Source of the DNA: an uncultured Lachnoanaerobaculum sp.
GTDB lineage: Bacteria > Bacillota > Clostridia > Lachnospirales > Lachnospiraceae
NCBI GenBank assembly: GCA_946999385.1
Contig: CAMQCZ010000032.1
Span: 1 to 11,684 of the forward strand
Reading direction: 5' to 3'
DNA length: 11,684 bases
Shown here: piece by piece, positions 4,816 through 11,684 of the stretch
How positions within the stretch are numbered: the first letter of the stretch is position 1
Layout of the letters: each line of letters starts with the position of its first letter
Program-made: the position numbers and the translations under genes
The notes under the pieces: model-generated
What the model saw: the letters and a program-made list of their open reading frames with translations, nothing else
What the model was told of the DNA's origin: nothing
The model's database searches: none

Positions 4816-7140
4816 ATGAATAATTTTTATAAGAATATGCAGAAAAGATTTGCAAATGAAAGCTTTTTACCTGAAATTGAAAATTTTATAAATGAAAATA
4901 ATGATGATGAAATAAGAAAATATTTATCATTTTTATATTTAAATATGCCTATTTCAGATGTTTTAAATGTGAAAAAGGGTGATATTTTAGATTTTGCTAT
5001 TCATGCAAAATATTTGAGAGAAAATAGATGTCGCTATCTTGATGAGGATATATTTTTAAATTATGTTCTTTTTCATAGAATAAATGATGAAGAAATTATT
5101 GCAAATCGTAGTTTTTTTTATGATAAAATAAAAGACTTATTAACAGATAATATAATGGATGATATTATTAAAATAAATTATTGGTGTTCATCTATGGTAA
5201 CATATAGAAGCACCGATGATAGAACCAGAAATGTGATAAATATATTTGATACAGGATTTGGACGTTGTGGAGAAGAATCAAGCTTTGTTATTTCTGTACT
5301 TAGAGCTGCAGGTATTGCTGCAAGACAGGTATATTCTGTTTGGTGGAGTCATTGTGATGATAATCATGCCTGGGTTGAAGTTTATATAGATGGTGCTTGG
5401 CATTATTTGGGAGCCTGTGAGGCTGAAGAAATACTTGACAAGGCTTGGTTTGATGATGCATCTGCAAGAGCTATGCTTATTAGATCAAGATTATTTTCTT
5501 CAGATAATAAGTCTATAAATAATTTGATTAGTGTTAATGATACCTTATGTGAAATAAATCAAACATTCAGGTATGCAGATACAAAAAATATAAAAATTAT
5601 ACTTAGAAAGAGCTTTTCAAAATTAAAAAATATTAATTTTGATATTTGTGTCATGAATTATGCCGGATTTTTACCTATAGTCAGTGCTAAAACGGATGAA
5701 GAAGGTGAATATAATATTGATTTAGGTCTGGGTACCATTTTTATAAGCTTATATATTGAAGATAATTATATAATTCCTATAAATACTTATGAAAATATAA
5801 TATTTGATATTGATATAGATAAATATAAATTAGAATTTGACAAATATAAGGAAATTAATATATATGCACCTAAAGCAAGTGATAGAAATAGAAAAAAGGC
5901 TCCTAAGAAAAAAGAATATAATTATAAAGAAAAAAGATTTATAAATATACCTTTGGATATATTAAAAAAAGAGTCTTTATATGAATTATGGAAAACACTT
6001 TGTGAAAAGGACAAATTAGATATAAGTTTTGAAATTTTGAAGGATTGCTATGATATTACAAATATTAATAATGTAAATCATGATATATATATTAAATATA
6101 TACAGAATCCTAGAGTAGCATTTGAACAATTAAGTCCTTGTAGAAAAATATTTCAAAAAAGCTTCAAAAATATTTTGGATATAATTAATTTTATTAAGTC
6201 TGTAAGGATTAATAAAGATATATTTATAACTAATTCCTTGGCAGTTTATAGATATAAAATATGTTCTATAGAGTCCTTGAGAATATTTATTGTAAATGTA
6301 TTTAGGAGCTTAAGTATTCCTTCCAAATTAGAAAATAATCTCATATATATATATGAAAATAAGAAATTTACAATATCCTTTGAATTAGAAAATGCTATAC
6401 AATCTTTGATATATAAAAAGGAGGCTAAAAGAGAACTTTCTTTATCAAGCTTATATATAGAAGAAGATGTTAAATTATATTTGAAAAAGTTTGCTTTAGC
6501 AAGATATGACAGATATTTGCAACAAATGAAAGTTCTTGATTTTATATATCAGGGAGAAAATATATTGCCAAGCTTTGATGATTATATTTTAACTACTGCC
6601 AATCGTTTACCAAATGGCAATATTTTTGCAAAGTATAAATTATTAAGACTAGAAAAGAATAAGAAATATAAGCTTGATATAAAATATAAAAAAGCTGATA
6701 TAAAGGATTTGACCAGTAATATAAGCTTGATTGATGATATTAAAGAAAAGTGCATTTTAGATGAAGGCAAATTTAATTTATTGGTTTTTTTGGAAGAAGA
6801 AAAAGAGCCAAGTCAACATATTGCCAATGATTTATTGGAACAGGAGTATTTATTAGAAAAATTAGTGATTAAATTGTTCTTTGTAGATAAATTTAAAAAT
6901 AAGGACTATGCCATAAATAAGCTGATAGAGAGAGCTAAGCAGATTGAAATTATTAATAATATGGGTGAAGCTGTAAAAGAAATTTTTGGAAGAAGCATTT
7001 TTGTAAATCATGAAACCTTGCCTATAGTTGCATTGTGTAAGGATGATAAGGTTGTTTATGCTTTTAGTGGATATCAGGTTGGTAGTGGTGATATGATAGA
7101 AAAAATAATAAAGTCTTTAAGAAATAGTAATAAGGAGTAA
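4816..7140 (+). CDS. Transglutaminase-fold protein with peptide:N-glycanase-like active-site block
   Basis: This 774-residue protein has no signal peptide or membrane segment and is predicted to be cytoplasmic. Residues 1-120 look helical. A transglutaminase-like core follows: GRCGEESSF (149-157, nucleophile Cys151), RAAGIAARQVY (163-173), NHAWVEVY (183-190, His184), then W195 and ACEAEE (200-205). This block resembles eukaryotic cytosolic peptide:N-glycanase, but Gly199 sits where that family has its catalytic Asp; Glu202 matches a conserved active-site Glu. Residues 275-312 resemble a small beta-sandwich of the carboxypeptidase-regulatory type (TDEEGEYNIDLG). A basic linker spans 354-373. 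Residues 470-515 look like a second, degenerate transglutaminase half. Residues 645-774 look thioredoxin-like without CXXC. The gene is coupled to a permease (2-base gap) and the fucosidase (3-base gap). Amide cleavage of glycopeptides is a hypothesis; a structural or other hydrolase role is possible. Confidence 0.75.
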   Translation: MNNFYKNMQKRFANESFLPEIENFINENNDDEIRKYLSFLYLNMPISDVLNVKKGDILDFAIHAKYLRENRCRYLDEDIFLNYVLFHRINDEEIIANRSFFYDKIKDLLTDNIMDDIIKINYWCSSMVTYRSTDDRTRNVINIFDTGFGRCGEESSFVISVLRAAGIAARQVYSVWWSHCDDNHAWVEVYIDGAWHYLGACEAEEILDKAWFDDASARAMLIRSRLFSSDNKSINNLISVNDTLCEINQTFRYADTKNIKIILRKSFSKLKNINFDICVMNYAGFLPIVSAKTDEEGEYNIDLGLGTIFISLYIEDNYIIPINTYENIIFDIDIDKYKLEFDKYKEINIYAPKASDRNRKKAPKKKEYNYKEKRFINIPLDILKKESLYELWKTLCEKDKLDISFEILKDCYDITNINNVNHDIYIKYIQNPRVAFEQLSPCRKIFQKSFKNILDIINFIKSVRINKDIFITNSLAVYRYKICSIESLRIFIVNVFRSLSIPSKLENNLIYIYENKKFTISFELENAIQSLIYKKEAKRELSLSSLYIEEDVKLYLKKFALARYDRYLQQMKVLDFIYQGENILPSFDDYILTTANRLPNGNIFAKYKLLRLEKNKKYKLDIKYKKADIKDLTSNISLIDDIKEKCILDEGKFNLLVFLEEEKEPSQHIANDLLEQEYLLEKLVIKLFFVDKFKNKDYAINKLIERAKQIEIINNMGEAVKEIFGRSIFVNHETLPIVALCKDDKVVYAFSGYQVGSGDMIEKIIKSLRNSNKE

Positions 7141-7143
7141 GAC

Positions 7144-8460
7144 ATGAATAAATTAATAGAGGAAAGAACAAAAAGAACACAATGGTATAGAGAAGCCAGA
7201 TTCGGGATGTTTATACATTGGGGATTATATGCCATACCTGCAAGAGGAGAATGGGTACGTTCCAGAGAAAGAATAAAAAAAGAAGATTATGATTATTTAA
7301 TTAATGAATTTACTTGTGAAAATTATAATCCTGTTCAATGGGCAAAATTAGCAAAAAAAGCAGGAATGAAATATGCAGTTCTTACTGCAAAGCATCATGA
7401 CGGATTTTGTTTATATGATAGTAAGGTTAGCGATTTTAATTCAATGAATGCACCTTGTCATAGAGATCTTGTGAGAGAGTTTTTGGAAGCATTTAGAAAA
7501 GAGGGGATAAAAGTAGGCTTATATTTTTCTTTGATAGATTGGCGTCATGATGATTTTCCGCATTATGGCGATATGCACCATCCTATGAGAGATGATGAGG
7601 AATGGAAGGATTATCATCATAATTTTGACAGATATTTAGAATTTATGCATGCTCAGGTTAAAGAATTAGTTACGTCCTATGGTAAACTTGATCTTATGTG
7701 GTTTGATTTTTCATATGGACCTATGAATTGTGAAAAGTGGAAGGCAAAAGAATTAATTGAGATGGTAAGAAAATATCAACCTGATATTATAACTGATAAT
7801 CGTCTTGAAGGAAGTGCAGAATATGCAGGAACAATTAGAAGCTTAAATCCAAGTATTTATGCAGGGGATTTTGCTTCACCGGAGCAGATGATACCACCTG
7901 AGGGTTTAGTAGATGAAGCCGGGAATTCTATACCATGGGAGGCCTGTATTACATTAAATAATAATTGGGGTTATCATGCACATGACAAACATTTTAAATC
8001 TGATAAACTGGTTATCAGAATGCTTGTAGAATGTGTAAGCAAAAATGGAAATCTTATTTTAAATGTAGGCCCTGATGCAAGTGGAAGGATACCAAAGCAA
8101 TCCTCTGATATTTTAGAAAGAATTGGATTATGGATGCAAGATAATTCGAAAAGTATTTACTGTTGCGGAATGTCAAAATTTAAAAAGCCTGAATGGGGAA
8201 GATTTACACAAAATGGCAAATATTTGTACGCACATGTTATGGAAGAGCAGGTTGGAGCCGTTTGCCTGAGCGATATGTCGGGTAAAATTAAGAAAATGAG
8301 ATTATTAAAGGATAAGACGGAAATTCTTCAAACACATTATTGGAATTTGAAAGAATATTCTAAGGATGCTTTCTTTTTCTTTGATGCAAATGCAAGTGAT
8401 TGCTACCCTTTGCCTGATGAGATTGATACCGTTGTAGAAATAGAATTGAAAGAGGAATAG
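7144..8460 (+). CDS. GH29 alpha-L-fucosidase, cytoplasmic
   Basis: This retaining glycosidase (438 residues) releases alpha-linked L-fucose. The GH29 barrel is recognised by ARFGMFIHWG (18-27), AKHHDGF (82-88, substrate-binding His pair), LDLMWFDFSYG (182-192, with Asp188 as the expected nucleophile), GDFASPEQ (241-248, Glu247 a candidate acid/base) and WEACITLNNNWGY (265-277). NGNLILNVGPDASGRIP (301-317) closes the catalytic domain, and residues after about 340 form a short C-terminal beta domain. There is no signal peptide, unlike many secreted fucosidases, so the substrate must be imported; this fits the transporter genes upstream. Linkage preference (alpha-1,2/3/4 or the alpha-1,6 core fucose of N-glycans) cannot be read from sequence. 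The ribosome site AAGGAG lies in the last codons of the upstream gene, and its stop is one base before cutC. Confidence 0.95.
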   Translation: MNKLIEERTKRTQWYREARFGMFIHWGLYAIPARGEWVRSRERIKKEDYDYLINEFTCENYNPVQWAKLAKKAGMKYAVLTAKHHDGFCLYDSKVSDFNSMNAPCHRDLVREFLEAFRKEGIKVGLYFSLIDWRHDDFPHYGDMHHPMRDDEEWKDYHHNFDRYLEFMHAQVKELVTSYGKLDLMWFDFSYGPMNCEKWKAKELIEMVRKYQPDIITDNRLEGSAEYAGTIRSLNPSIYAGDFASPEQMIPPEGLVDEAGNSIPWEACITLNNNWGYHAHDKHFKSDKLVIRMLVECVSKNGNLILNVGPDASGRIPKQSSDILERIGLWMQDNSKSIYCCGMSKFKKPEWGRFTQNGKYLYAHVMEEQVGAVCLSDMSGKIKKMRLLKDKTEILQTHYWNLKEYSKDAFFFFDANASDCYPLPDEIDTVVEIELKEE

Positions 8461-8461
8461 T

Positions 8462-9145
8462 ATGATAAAAGAAGCTTGTATAGAAAATGCTACTTTATTG
8501 GAGGATTATATAAGAGCCGGTGTAAATAGAGTTGAGCTTTGTGATAATCTTGCAGTTGGAGGAACGACAGTAAGCTTTGCTACTATGGAATATGCAAAAT
8601 CTGTATGTAAATATAATAATGTTGAATTAGCGACCTTAATAAGAGCTAGAGGCGGAGATTTTATTTACAACGATTTTGAAAAAAATATTATGCTTAAGGA
8701 TTTAAAAAACTTTGTTAAATTAGGAGTTGATAGGATAGTTATAGGTGCTTTAAATAATAGTTTGAGTGTAGACGAAGCATACATAGAAGAATTAATTAAA
8801 ACAGCTTTATTAATCAATCCTAATATAAATATAAGCTTTCATATGGCATTTGATAATATTTGTGTAGATAAAGCTTATAATAGTGATGCTTCAATAAAAA
8901 AAAGAGTGGCTACTATAAAGATATTGGCTGACATGGGCATAGATACAATACTTACACATGGCTCAAATATTAAAAATTCTATTTTTGAAAATATAGATGT
9001 ATTGAATGAATATATCAGAGAAGGAAATAATTGCGGAATAAGTATTATGCCGGGTGGAGGAGTTAATTATATTAATATTAAAGAAGTTGTAGATAAATTA
9101 GCATATATAGATGCTATACATGGTAGCAAAATAGTTAAAATTTAA
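8462..9145 (+). CDS. cutC: CutC family protein (TIM-barrel, PF03932)
   Basis: The product (227 residues) is slightly shorter than the usual roughly 245. CutC signatures run in order: an N-terminal strand with EACIENA (4-10), RVELCDNLAVGG (23-34), LIRARGGDFIYNDFE (59-73), SFHMAFD (125-131), LTHGS (164-168), MPGGGVN (196-202) and AIHGS (218-222). The family was named for copper homeostasis, but a direct copper role is doubtful, and the fold is that of a TIM-barrel enzyme. Variations are a Met in place of the usual Arg in the H-R-AFD motif and His in place of Ser in LTSGG. Its start is one base after the fucosidase stop, with the ribosome site inside the fucosidase gene, so it is translationally coupled to glycan breakdown. 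That context favours an unknown sugar- or amide-related step over metal handling. It is the last gene of the operon. No clear terminator follows. Confidence 0.88.
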   Translation: MIKEACIENATLLEDYIRAGVNRVELCDNLAVGGTTVSFATMEYAKSVCKYNNVELATLIRARGGDFIYNDFEKNIMLKDLKNFVKLGVDRIVIGALNNSLSVDEAYIEELIKTALLINPNINISFHMAFDNICVDKAYNSDASIKKRVATIKILADMGIDTILTHGSNIKNSIFENIDVLNEYIREGNNCGISIMPGGGVNYINIKEVVDKLAYIDAIHGSKIVKI

Positions 9146-9176
9146 AAAATCTAAAATTCAAAAAGATATTTTTATA

Positions 9177-9205
9177 TTCACTAAGGAGTAGAGCTGTGAT
9201 ATAAT
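9177..9205 (+). promoter_or_regulatory. Promoter of pgi
   Basis: An extended -10 element, TGA-TATAAT (9197-9205, hexamer at 9200-9205), is preceded at a 17-base spacing by TTCACT (9177-9182), a four-of-six match to the -35 consensus. The predicted start near 9212 leaves a leader of about 33 bases with ribosome site AAAGGAG (9231-9237). No terminator separates it from cutC, so some read-through from the glycan operon is likely. Confidence 0.7.
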
Positions 9206-9244
9206 ATGCTGGTAAAACATAAGAATATAAAAAGGAGATAGATT

Positions 9245-10594
9245 ATGTCAAAAAATATAATATTTGATTATTCAAAGGTTTTAGATTTTGTAACTGAACA
9301 AGAAATTAAAAATTTTAAAGATATATGTATAAATGCCAGAAATACTTTGGTAGAAAAAAAAGGTATAGGAAATGATTATTTAGGATGGGTAAATTTACCT
9401 ATAGAATATGATAAGGAAGAATTTGAAAGAATTAAGAAAGCGGCTAAGAAGATACAAGAGGACTCTGACATTTTATTGGTAATAGGTATAGGTGGCTCTT
9501 ATCTAGGTGCCAGAGCTGCTATAGATTTTTTGAGTCATAGTTTTTATAATAATTTAGATAAAAGTGATAGGAACTTACCACAAATATTTTTCTGTGGAAA
9601 TTCCATATCAAGCAAATATTTGGCAGATTTAAAAGATTTATTAAAAAATAAGAATTTTTCAATTAATATTATTTCAAAATCAGGAACAACAACTGAGCCG
9701 GCTATTGCATTTAGAATTTTCAAGGAGTTGTTAATTGAAAAATATGGAAAGCAGGAAGCCGATAAGAGGATTTATGCTACTACAGATAAACAAAGAGGAG
9801 CATTAAAAAATCTTGCAAATGAAGAGGGATATGAAAGCTTTGTAGTGCCTGATGATGTTGGAGGAAGATATTCAGTTTTGACAGCAGTAGGTTTGTTACC
9901 TATAGCAGTAGCAGGCTTAGATATAGATAAGCTTATGCAAGGTGCTGCTAAAGCCAGAGATTTGATGATAAATATGGAATATGAAAAAAATCCTGCACTT
10001 TTGTATGCTGCAATAAGAAATATTTTAAATAGAAAAGGTAAAAATATTGAAATAGTAGCCAATTATGAACCAAGCATGCACTATGTTTCAGAGTGGTGGA
10101 AGCAGCTGTTTGGAGAGAGCGAAGGAAAGGATTATAGAGGGATTTATCCTACATCAGTAGATTTGACTACAGATTTACATTCTATGGGACAATTTATACA
10201 GGATGGCTCAAGAATTATGTTTGAAACTGTTTTGAGTGTTGAAGAAAGTCCGGTAGAAATATTACTGAAAAAAGAAGAAAAAGATACTGACGGAATGAAT
10301 TATTTAGCCGGTAAGAGTATAGATTTTGTTAATAAATCAGCTATGAATGGAACTATATTAGCACATACAGACGGACAGGTACCTAATTTGATGGTTAAAA
10401 TACCTGATTTTAGTGAAGATAGCTTAGGACAATTATTTTATTTCTTTGAATTTGCCTGTGGAGTAAGCGGATATATTTTAGGAATAAATCCATTTGATCA
10501 ACCGGGCGTTGAAAGCTATAAGGTTAATATGTTTGCTTTGCTTGGTAAACCGGGATATGAGAAAGAAAGAGAAGCATTATTAAAAAGGTTATAG
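9245..10594 (+). CDS. pgi: Glucose-6-phosphate isomerase
   Basis: The enzyme interconverts glucose 6-phosphate and fructose 6-phosphate in glycolysis and gluconeogenesis, in the cytoplasm. The 449-residue length is typical of the short Firmicutes form. Motifs in order are IGIGGSYLGARAA (80-92), the phosphate-binding SKSGTTTEPAIAFR (144-157), GGRYSVLTAVGLLPIA (206-221), FGESEGKDYRGIYPTSVDLT (289-308; Glu291 is the expected catalytic base), LHSMGQF (311-317; His312) and GINPFDQPGVESYKVNMFAL (413-432; Lys426). It starts at ATG 9245 behind a strong AAAGGAG. Gene order is suggestive only: it has its own promoter and is a housekeeping gene rather than a dedicated part of the fucoside operon. It converges with a small minus-strand gene just two bases beyond its stop codon. 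Confidence 0.98.
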   Translation: MSKNIIFDYSKVLDFVTEQEIKNFKDICINARNTLVEKKGIGNDYLGWVNLPIEYDKEEFERIKKAAKKIQEDSDILLVIGIGGSYLGARAAIDFLSHSFYNNLDKSDRNLPQIFFCGNSISSKYLADLKDLLKNKNFSINIISKSGTTTEPAIAFRIFKELLIEKYGKQEADKRIYATTDKQRGALKNLANEEGYESFVVPDDVGGRYSVLTAVGLLPIAVAGLDIDKLMQGAAKARDLMINMEYEKNPALLYAAIRNILNRKGKNIEIVANYEPSMHYVSEWWKQLFGESEGKDYRGIYPTSVDLTTDLHSMGQFIQDGSRIMFETVLSVEESPVEILLKKEEKDTDGMNYLAGKSIDFVNKSAMNGTILAHTDGQVPNLMVKIPDFSEDSLGQLFYFFEFACGVSGYILGINPFDQPGVESYKVNMFALLGKPGYEKEREALLKRL

Positions 10595-10613
10595 GATTAT
10601 TCTTCTATAACCT
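10581..10613 (-). terminator. Intrinsic terminator of the minus-strand small gene, overlapping the 3' end of pgi
   Basis: A perfect 9-bp inverted repeat, AGGTTATAG (10586-10594) with CTATAACCT (10605-10613), has a ten-base loop. Read on the minus strand it is followed by TTTTTA (complement of 10581-10586), the layout of an intrinsic terminator. On the plus strand no T-run follows, so it would not efficiently stop pgi transcription. One arm lies in the last codons of pgi and the other in the last codons of the opposing gene. Confidence 0.7.
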
Positions 10614-10863
10614 CTATCTCAAAGTAGTCAAAGTCGATATTTTCTATAAAGCTATCTTTATAGAATCTGGTTTTAGAATATTTTTTAAATTCATTTATAT
10701 TTGTATTTAGCCATATTGGAACTTCTAAATCAAGATTGGCACAAGCTTTATTTAGAGATTTTAGAACCATAGTTGTTCTTGAAATAGAATAATCATTATA
10801 ACAACTGACATAGTCTTTGATTAAATTATTATTATTTATTATTTTTGACCACAGACGAAACAT
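10597..10863 (-). CDS. Conserved hypothetical protein, 88 residues
   Basis: This is a small soluble protein with no signal peptide or membrane helix. It has the form of a short conserved family I associate with Lachnospiraceae: an MFRLW start, a central segment with SRTTMVLKSLNKAC (28-41) and PIWLNTNINEFKKYSKTRF (49-67), and an acidic C-terminus ending FDYFEIEVIEE. The function is unknown and no catalytic motif is apparent. The call is supported by an excellent ribosome site (AAAGGAGGG, complement of 10867-10875) and a near-consensus promoter. It is convergent with pgi with a two-base gap and shares its terminator hairpin with that gene's 3' end. Confidence 0.82.
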   Translation of the reverse strand: MFRLWSKIINNNNLIKDYVSCYNDYSISRTTMVLKSLNKACANLDLEVPIWLNTNINEFKKYSKTRFYKDSFIENIDFDYFEIEVIEE

Positions 10864-10892
10864 ACACCCTCCTTTAAGCTAAAGATACTATG

Positions 10893-10921
10893 ATTATAAA
10901 ATAATATTTTACTATAATCAA
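10893..10921 (-). promoter_or_regulatory. Promoter of the 88-residue protein gene
   Basis: On the minus strand a -35 box TTGATT (complement of 10916-10921), a 17-base spacer and a perfect -10 box TATAAT (complement of 10893-10898) lie about 30 bases before the start codon. The spacing and match are strong. Confidence 0.75.
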
Positions 10922-11007
10922 CTATAAGCAATATTTAAAGAAAAGTTCCAAAGCTTTTAGAATATTCAGTCTTATTTTAAATAAAAGTATCAAAAAAATT
11001 GCCGGTC

Positions 11008-11046
11008 TTGAGATTTTTGAGATGAATTGCTACAATGTTTTATAAT
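11008..11046 (+). promoter_or_regulatory. Two overlapping promoters for the DUF5711-like gene
   Basis: TTGAGA (11008-11013) with a 17-base spacer to TACAAT (11031-11036), and a second TTGAGA (11017-11022) with an 18-base spacer to TATAAT (11041-11046), give two staggered housekeeping-type promoters with starts near 11043 and 11053. The stretch between them and the minus-strand promoter (10922-11007) shows nothing I can assign. Confidence 0.65.
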
Positions 11047-11052
11047 TAGTTT

Positions 11053-11204
11053 AAGAGTTGTAAAGCCATATGCTTGGGACTCTGTGTAAGACACTAAATA
11101 ATTCTTTGATTAGCAATGTGTATTAGAGATTGAAATGGCAAGCACTGAAGCTTTAGCTTCATGTGCAATTCACAGAGAAAGAAGAAGCTGAGAAATATAA
11201 TATG
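11053..11204 (+). promoter_or_regulatory. Structured leader RNA of the DUF5711-like gene, class not recognised
   Basis: The leader of about 150 bases can form an outer closing helix from CTCTGTG (11080-11086) with CACAGAG (11171-11177), reinforced by GCTT (11072-11075) with AAGC (11185-11188) and possibly CATAT (11067-11071) with ATATG covering the start codon (11200-11204). Inside is a ten-pair hairpin, GCACTGAAGC (11142-11151) with GCTTCA-T-GTGC (11156-11166), loop TTTA and one bulged T. GCTTG (11072-11076) can instead pair with CAAGC (11139-11143). I could not match it to a known riboswitch or to 6S RNA, and no T-run terminator follows it. Confidence 0.45.
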
Positions 11205-11684
11205 ATAAAAAATGAAAATAAAATAAGACAAAAAATTATTCCTATAGCTATAAATGTTGCAGATAGAAAAAAAAGCAGTCTTAAGCTTATAAGCTTTGTA
11301 CTTTTATTTATGCTAACCCTTATTTTTATAATATTTTTGTATCTTGGATTTTATAAATATAAAAGTTATACTATAATTTCACAAAGAGATTTGAGTACAG
11401 GTTCTTTTATAGCTTATAAAAAATTTGGAAAAGATATTATAAAATATTCTAAAGATGGACTTGTATATTTAGATGAAAAGGGGAAGGAGCTTTGGCTTGA
11501 AAGCTATGATATGAAAGCTCCAAGTATTTCTATTTCTAAGAATTATTTTGTAATTGCCGATATTAAAGGAAATAAAATATATATATTTTCAAAAAATGAA
11601 AAGCTTAGTGAAATTGATACTGCTTTGCCTATAACTAAGGTAACAATATCCGATACAGGGATTGTTGCAGGTATATTAGAGGAT
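11202..11684 (+). CDS. DUF5711-like membrane-anchored protein, 3' end cut by the window
   Basis: The frame is open for 161 codons to the window edge. The N-terminus is a basic cytoplasmic tail (1-27), then one strong membrane segment near residues 28-50 rich in Leu, Ile and Phe, and then an outside domain. The repeated beta-strand pattern (GLVYLDEKGKELW 86-98, SYDMKAPSISISKNYFVIAD 101-120, GNKIYIFS 123-130, LPITKVTISDTGIVAGILED 142-161) resembles a beta-propeller and fits the DUF5711 family of Lachnospiraceae, whose function is unknown. The ribosome site is poor (AGAAGAAG region, 11176-11187) and may be masked by the leader structure. An in-frame GTG at 11163 is an alternative start but lies within a hairpin with no ribosome site. 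A stop at 11154 limits the frame upstream. Confidence 0.7.
   Translation, partial: MIKNENKIRQKIIPIAINVADRKKSSLKLISFVLLFMLTLIFIIFLYLGFYKYKSYTIISQRDLSTGSFIAYKKFGKDIIKYSKDGLVYLDEKGKELWLESYDMKAPSISISKNYFVIADIKGNKIYIFSKNEKLSEIDTALPITKVTISDTGIVAGILED

Noticed and set aside
6582..6770. Minus-strand open frame in the transglutaminase-fold gene
   Set aside because: It is an antisense shadow of a long real gene, with a low-complexity product.
9146..9176. Terminator between cutC and pgi
   Set aside because: Only a weak AAAAA-GATA-TTTTT fold is present, too unstable to call.
9772..10062. Minus-strand open frame inside pgi
   Set aside because: It is antisense to highly conserved Pgi motifs, with no translation signals.
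11043..11200. 6S RNA or a known riboswitch before the DUF5711-like gene
   Set aside because: The long hairpin is suggestive, but I could not align it with 6S, glycine, TPP, cobalamin or c-di-GMP signatures, and there is no terminator ending a free RNA.

Overview
The window looks like a low-GC (by eye about 30% G+C) Gram-positive anaerobe, most likely a member of the Lachnospiraceae or a close clostridial relative. This rests on the codon use, strong AGGAGG-type ribosome binding sites, a DUF5711-like membrane protein, a short Lachnospiraceae-style conserved hypothetical protein, and a Firmicutes-length Pgi. Taxonomy is inferred from gene character, not from a search.

Layout. Bases 1-127 hold a short sequence that may be the very end of a 23S rRNA gene, then a clear promoter. 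Bases 128-555 are a five-gene tRNA array (Glu-Met-Asn-Asp-Leu) closed by an intrinsic terminator. A tandem-GNAT acetyltransferase follows (630-1367). From about 1545 to 9145 there is one co-directional glycan-use operon: lipoprotein solute-binding protein, a strong intergenic hairpin, two CUT1-type permeases, a 774-residue transglutaminase-fold protein, a GH29 alpha-L-fucosidase and a CutC-family protein. The last five genes are packed with 1-4 base gaps. Glucose-6-phosphate isomerase (pgi) then has its own promoter. A small minus-strand gene converges on pgi, and its terminator hairpin lies across the 3' ends of both genes. The window ends inside a DUF5711-like gene behind tandem promoters and a structured leader of about 150 bases.

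How the genes work together. The binding protein and permeases would import a small fucosylated sugar or glycopeptide, using an ATPase encoded elsewhere. Neither the fucosidase nor the transglutaminase-fold protein has a signal peptide, so processing should be cytoplasmic. The most interesting point is that the transglutaminase-fold protein carries a block resembling eukaryotic cytosolic peptide:N-glycanase (GRCGE, RAAG..AR, NHAWVEVY, W....ACE). Next to a fucosidase and an importer, this suggests a route that dismantles imported fucosylated N-glycopeptides or similar glycoconjugates. The biochemistry is an inference. The position equivalent to the catalytic Asp of peptide:N-glycanase is Gly here, so the enzyme may use another acid or a different reaction.
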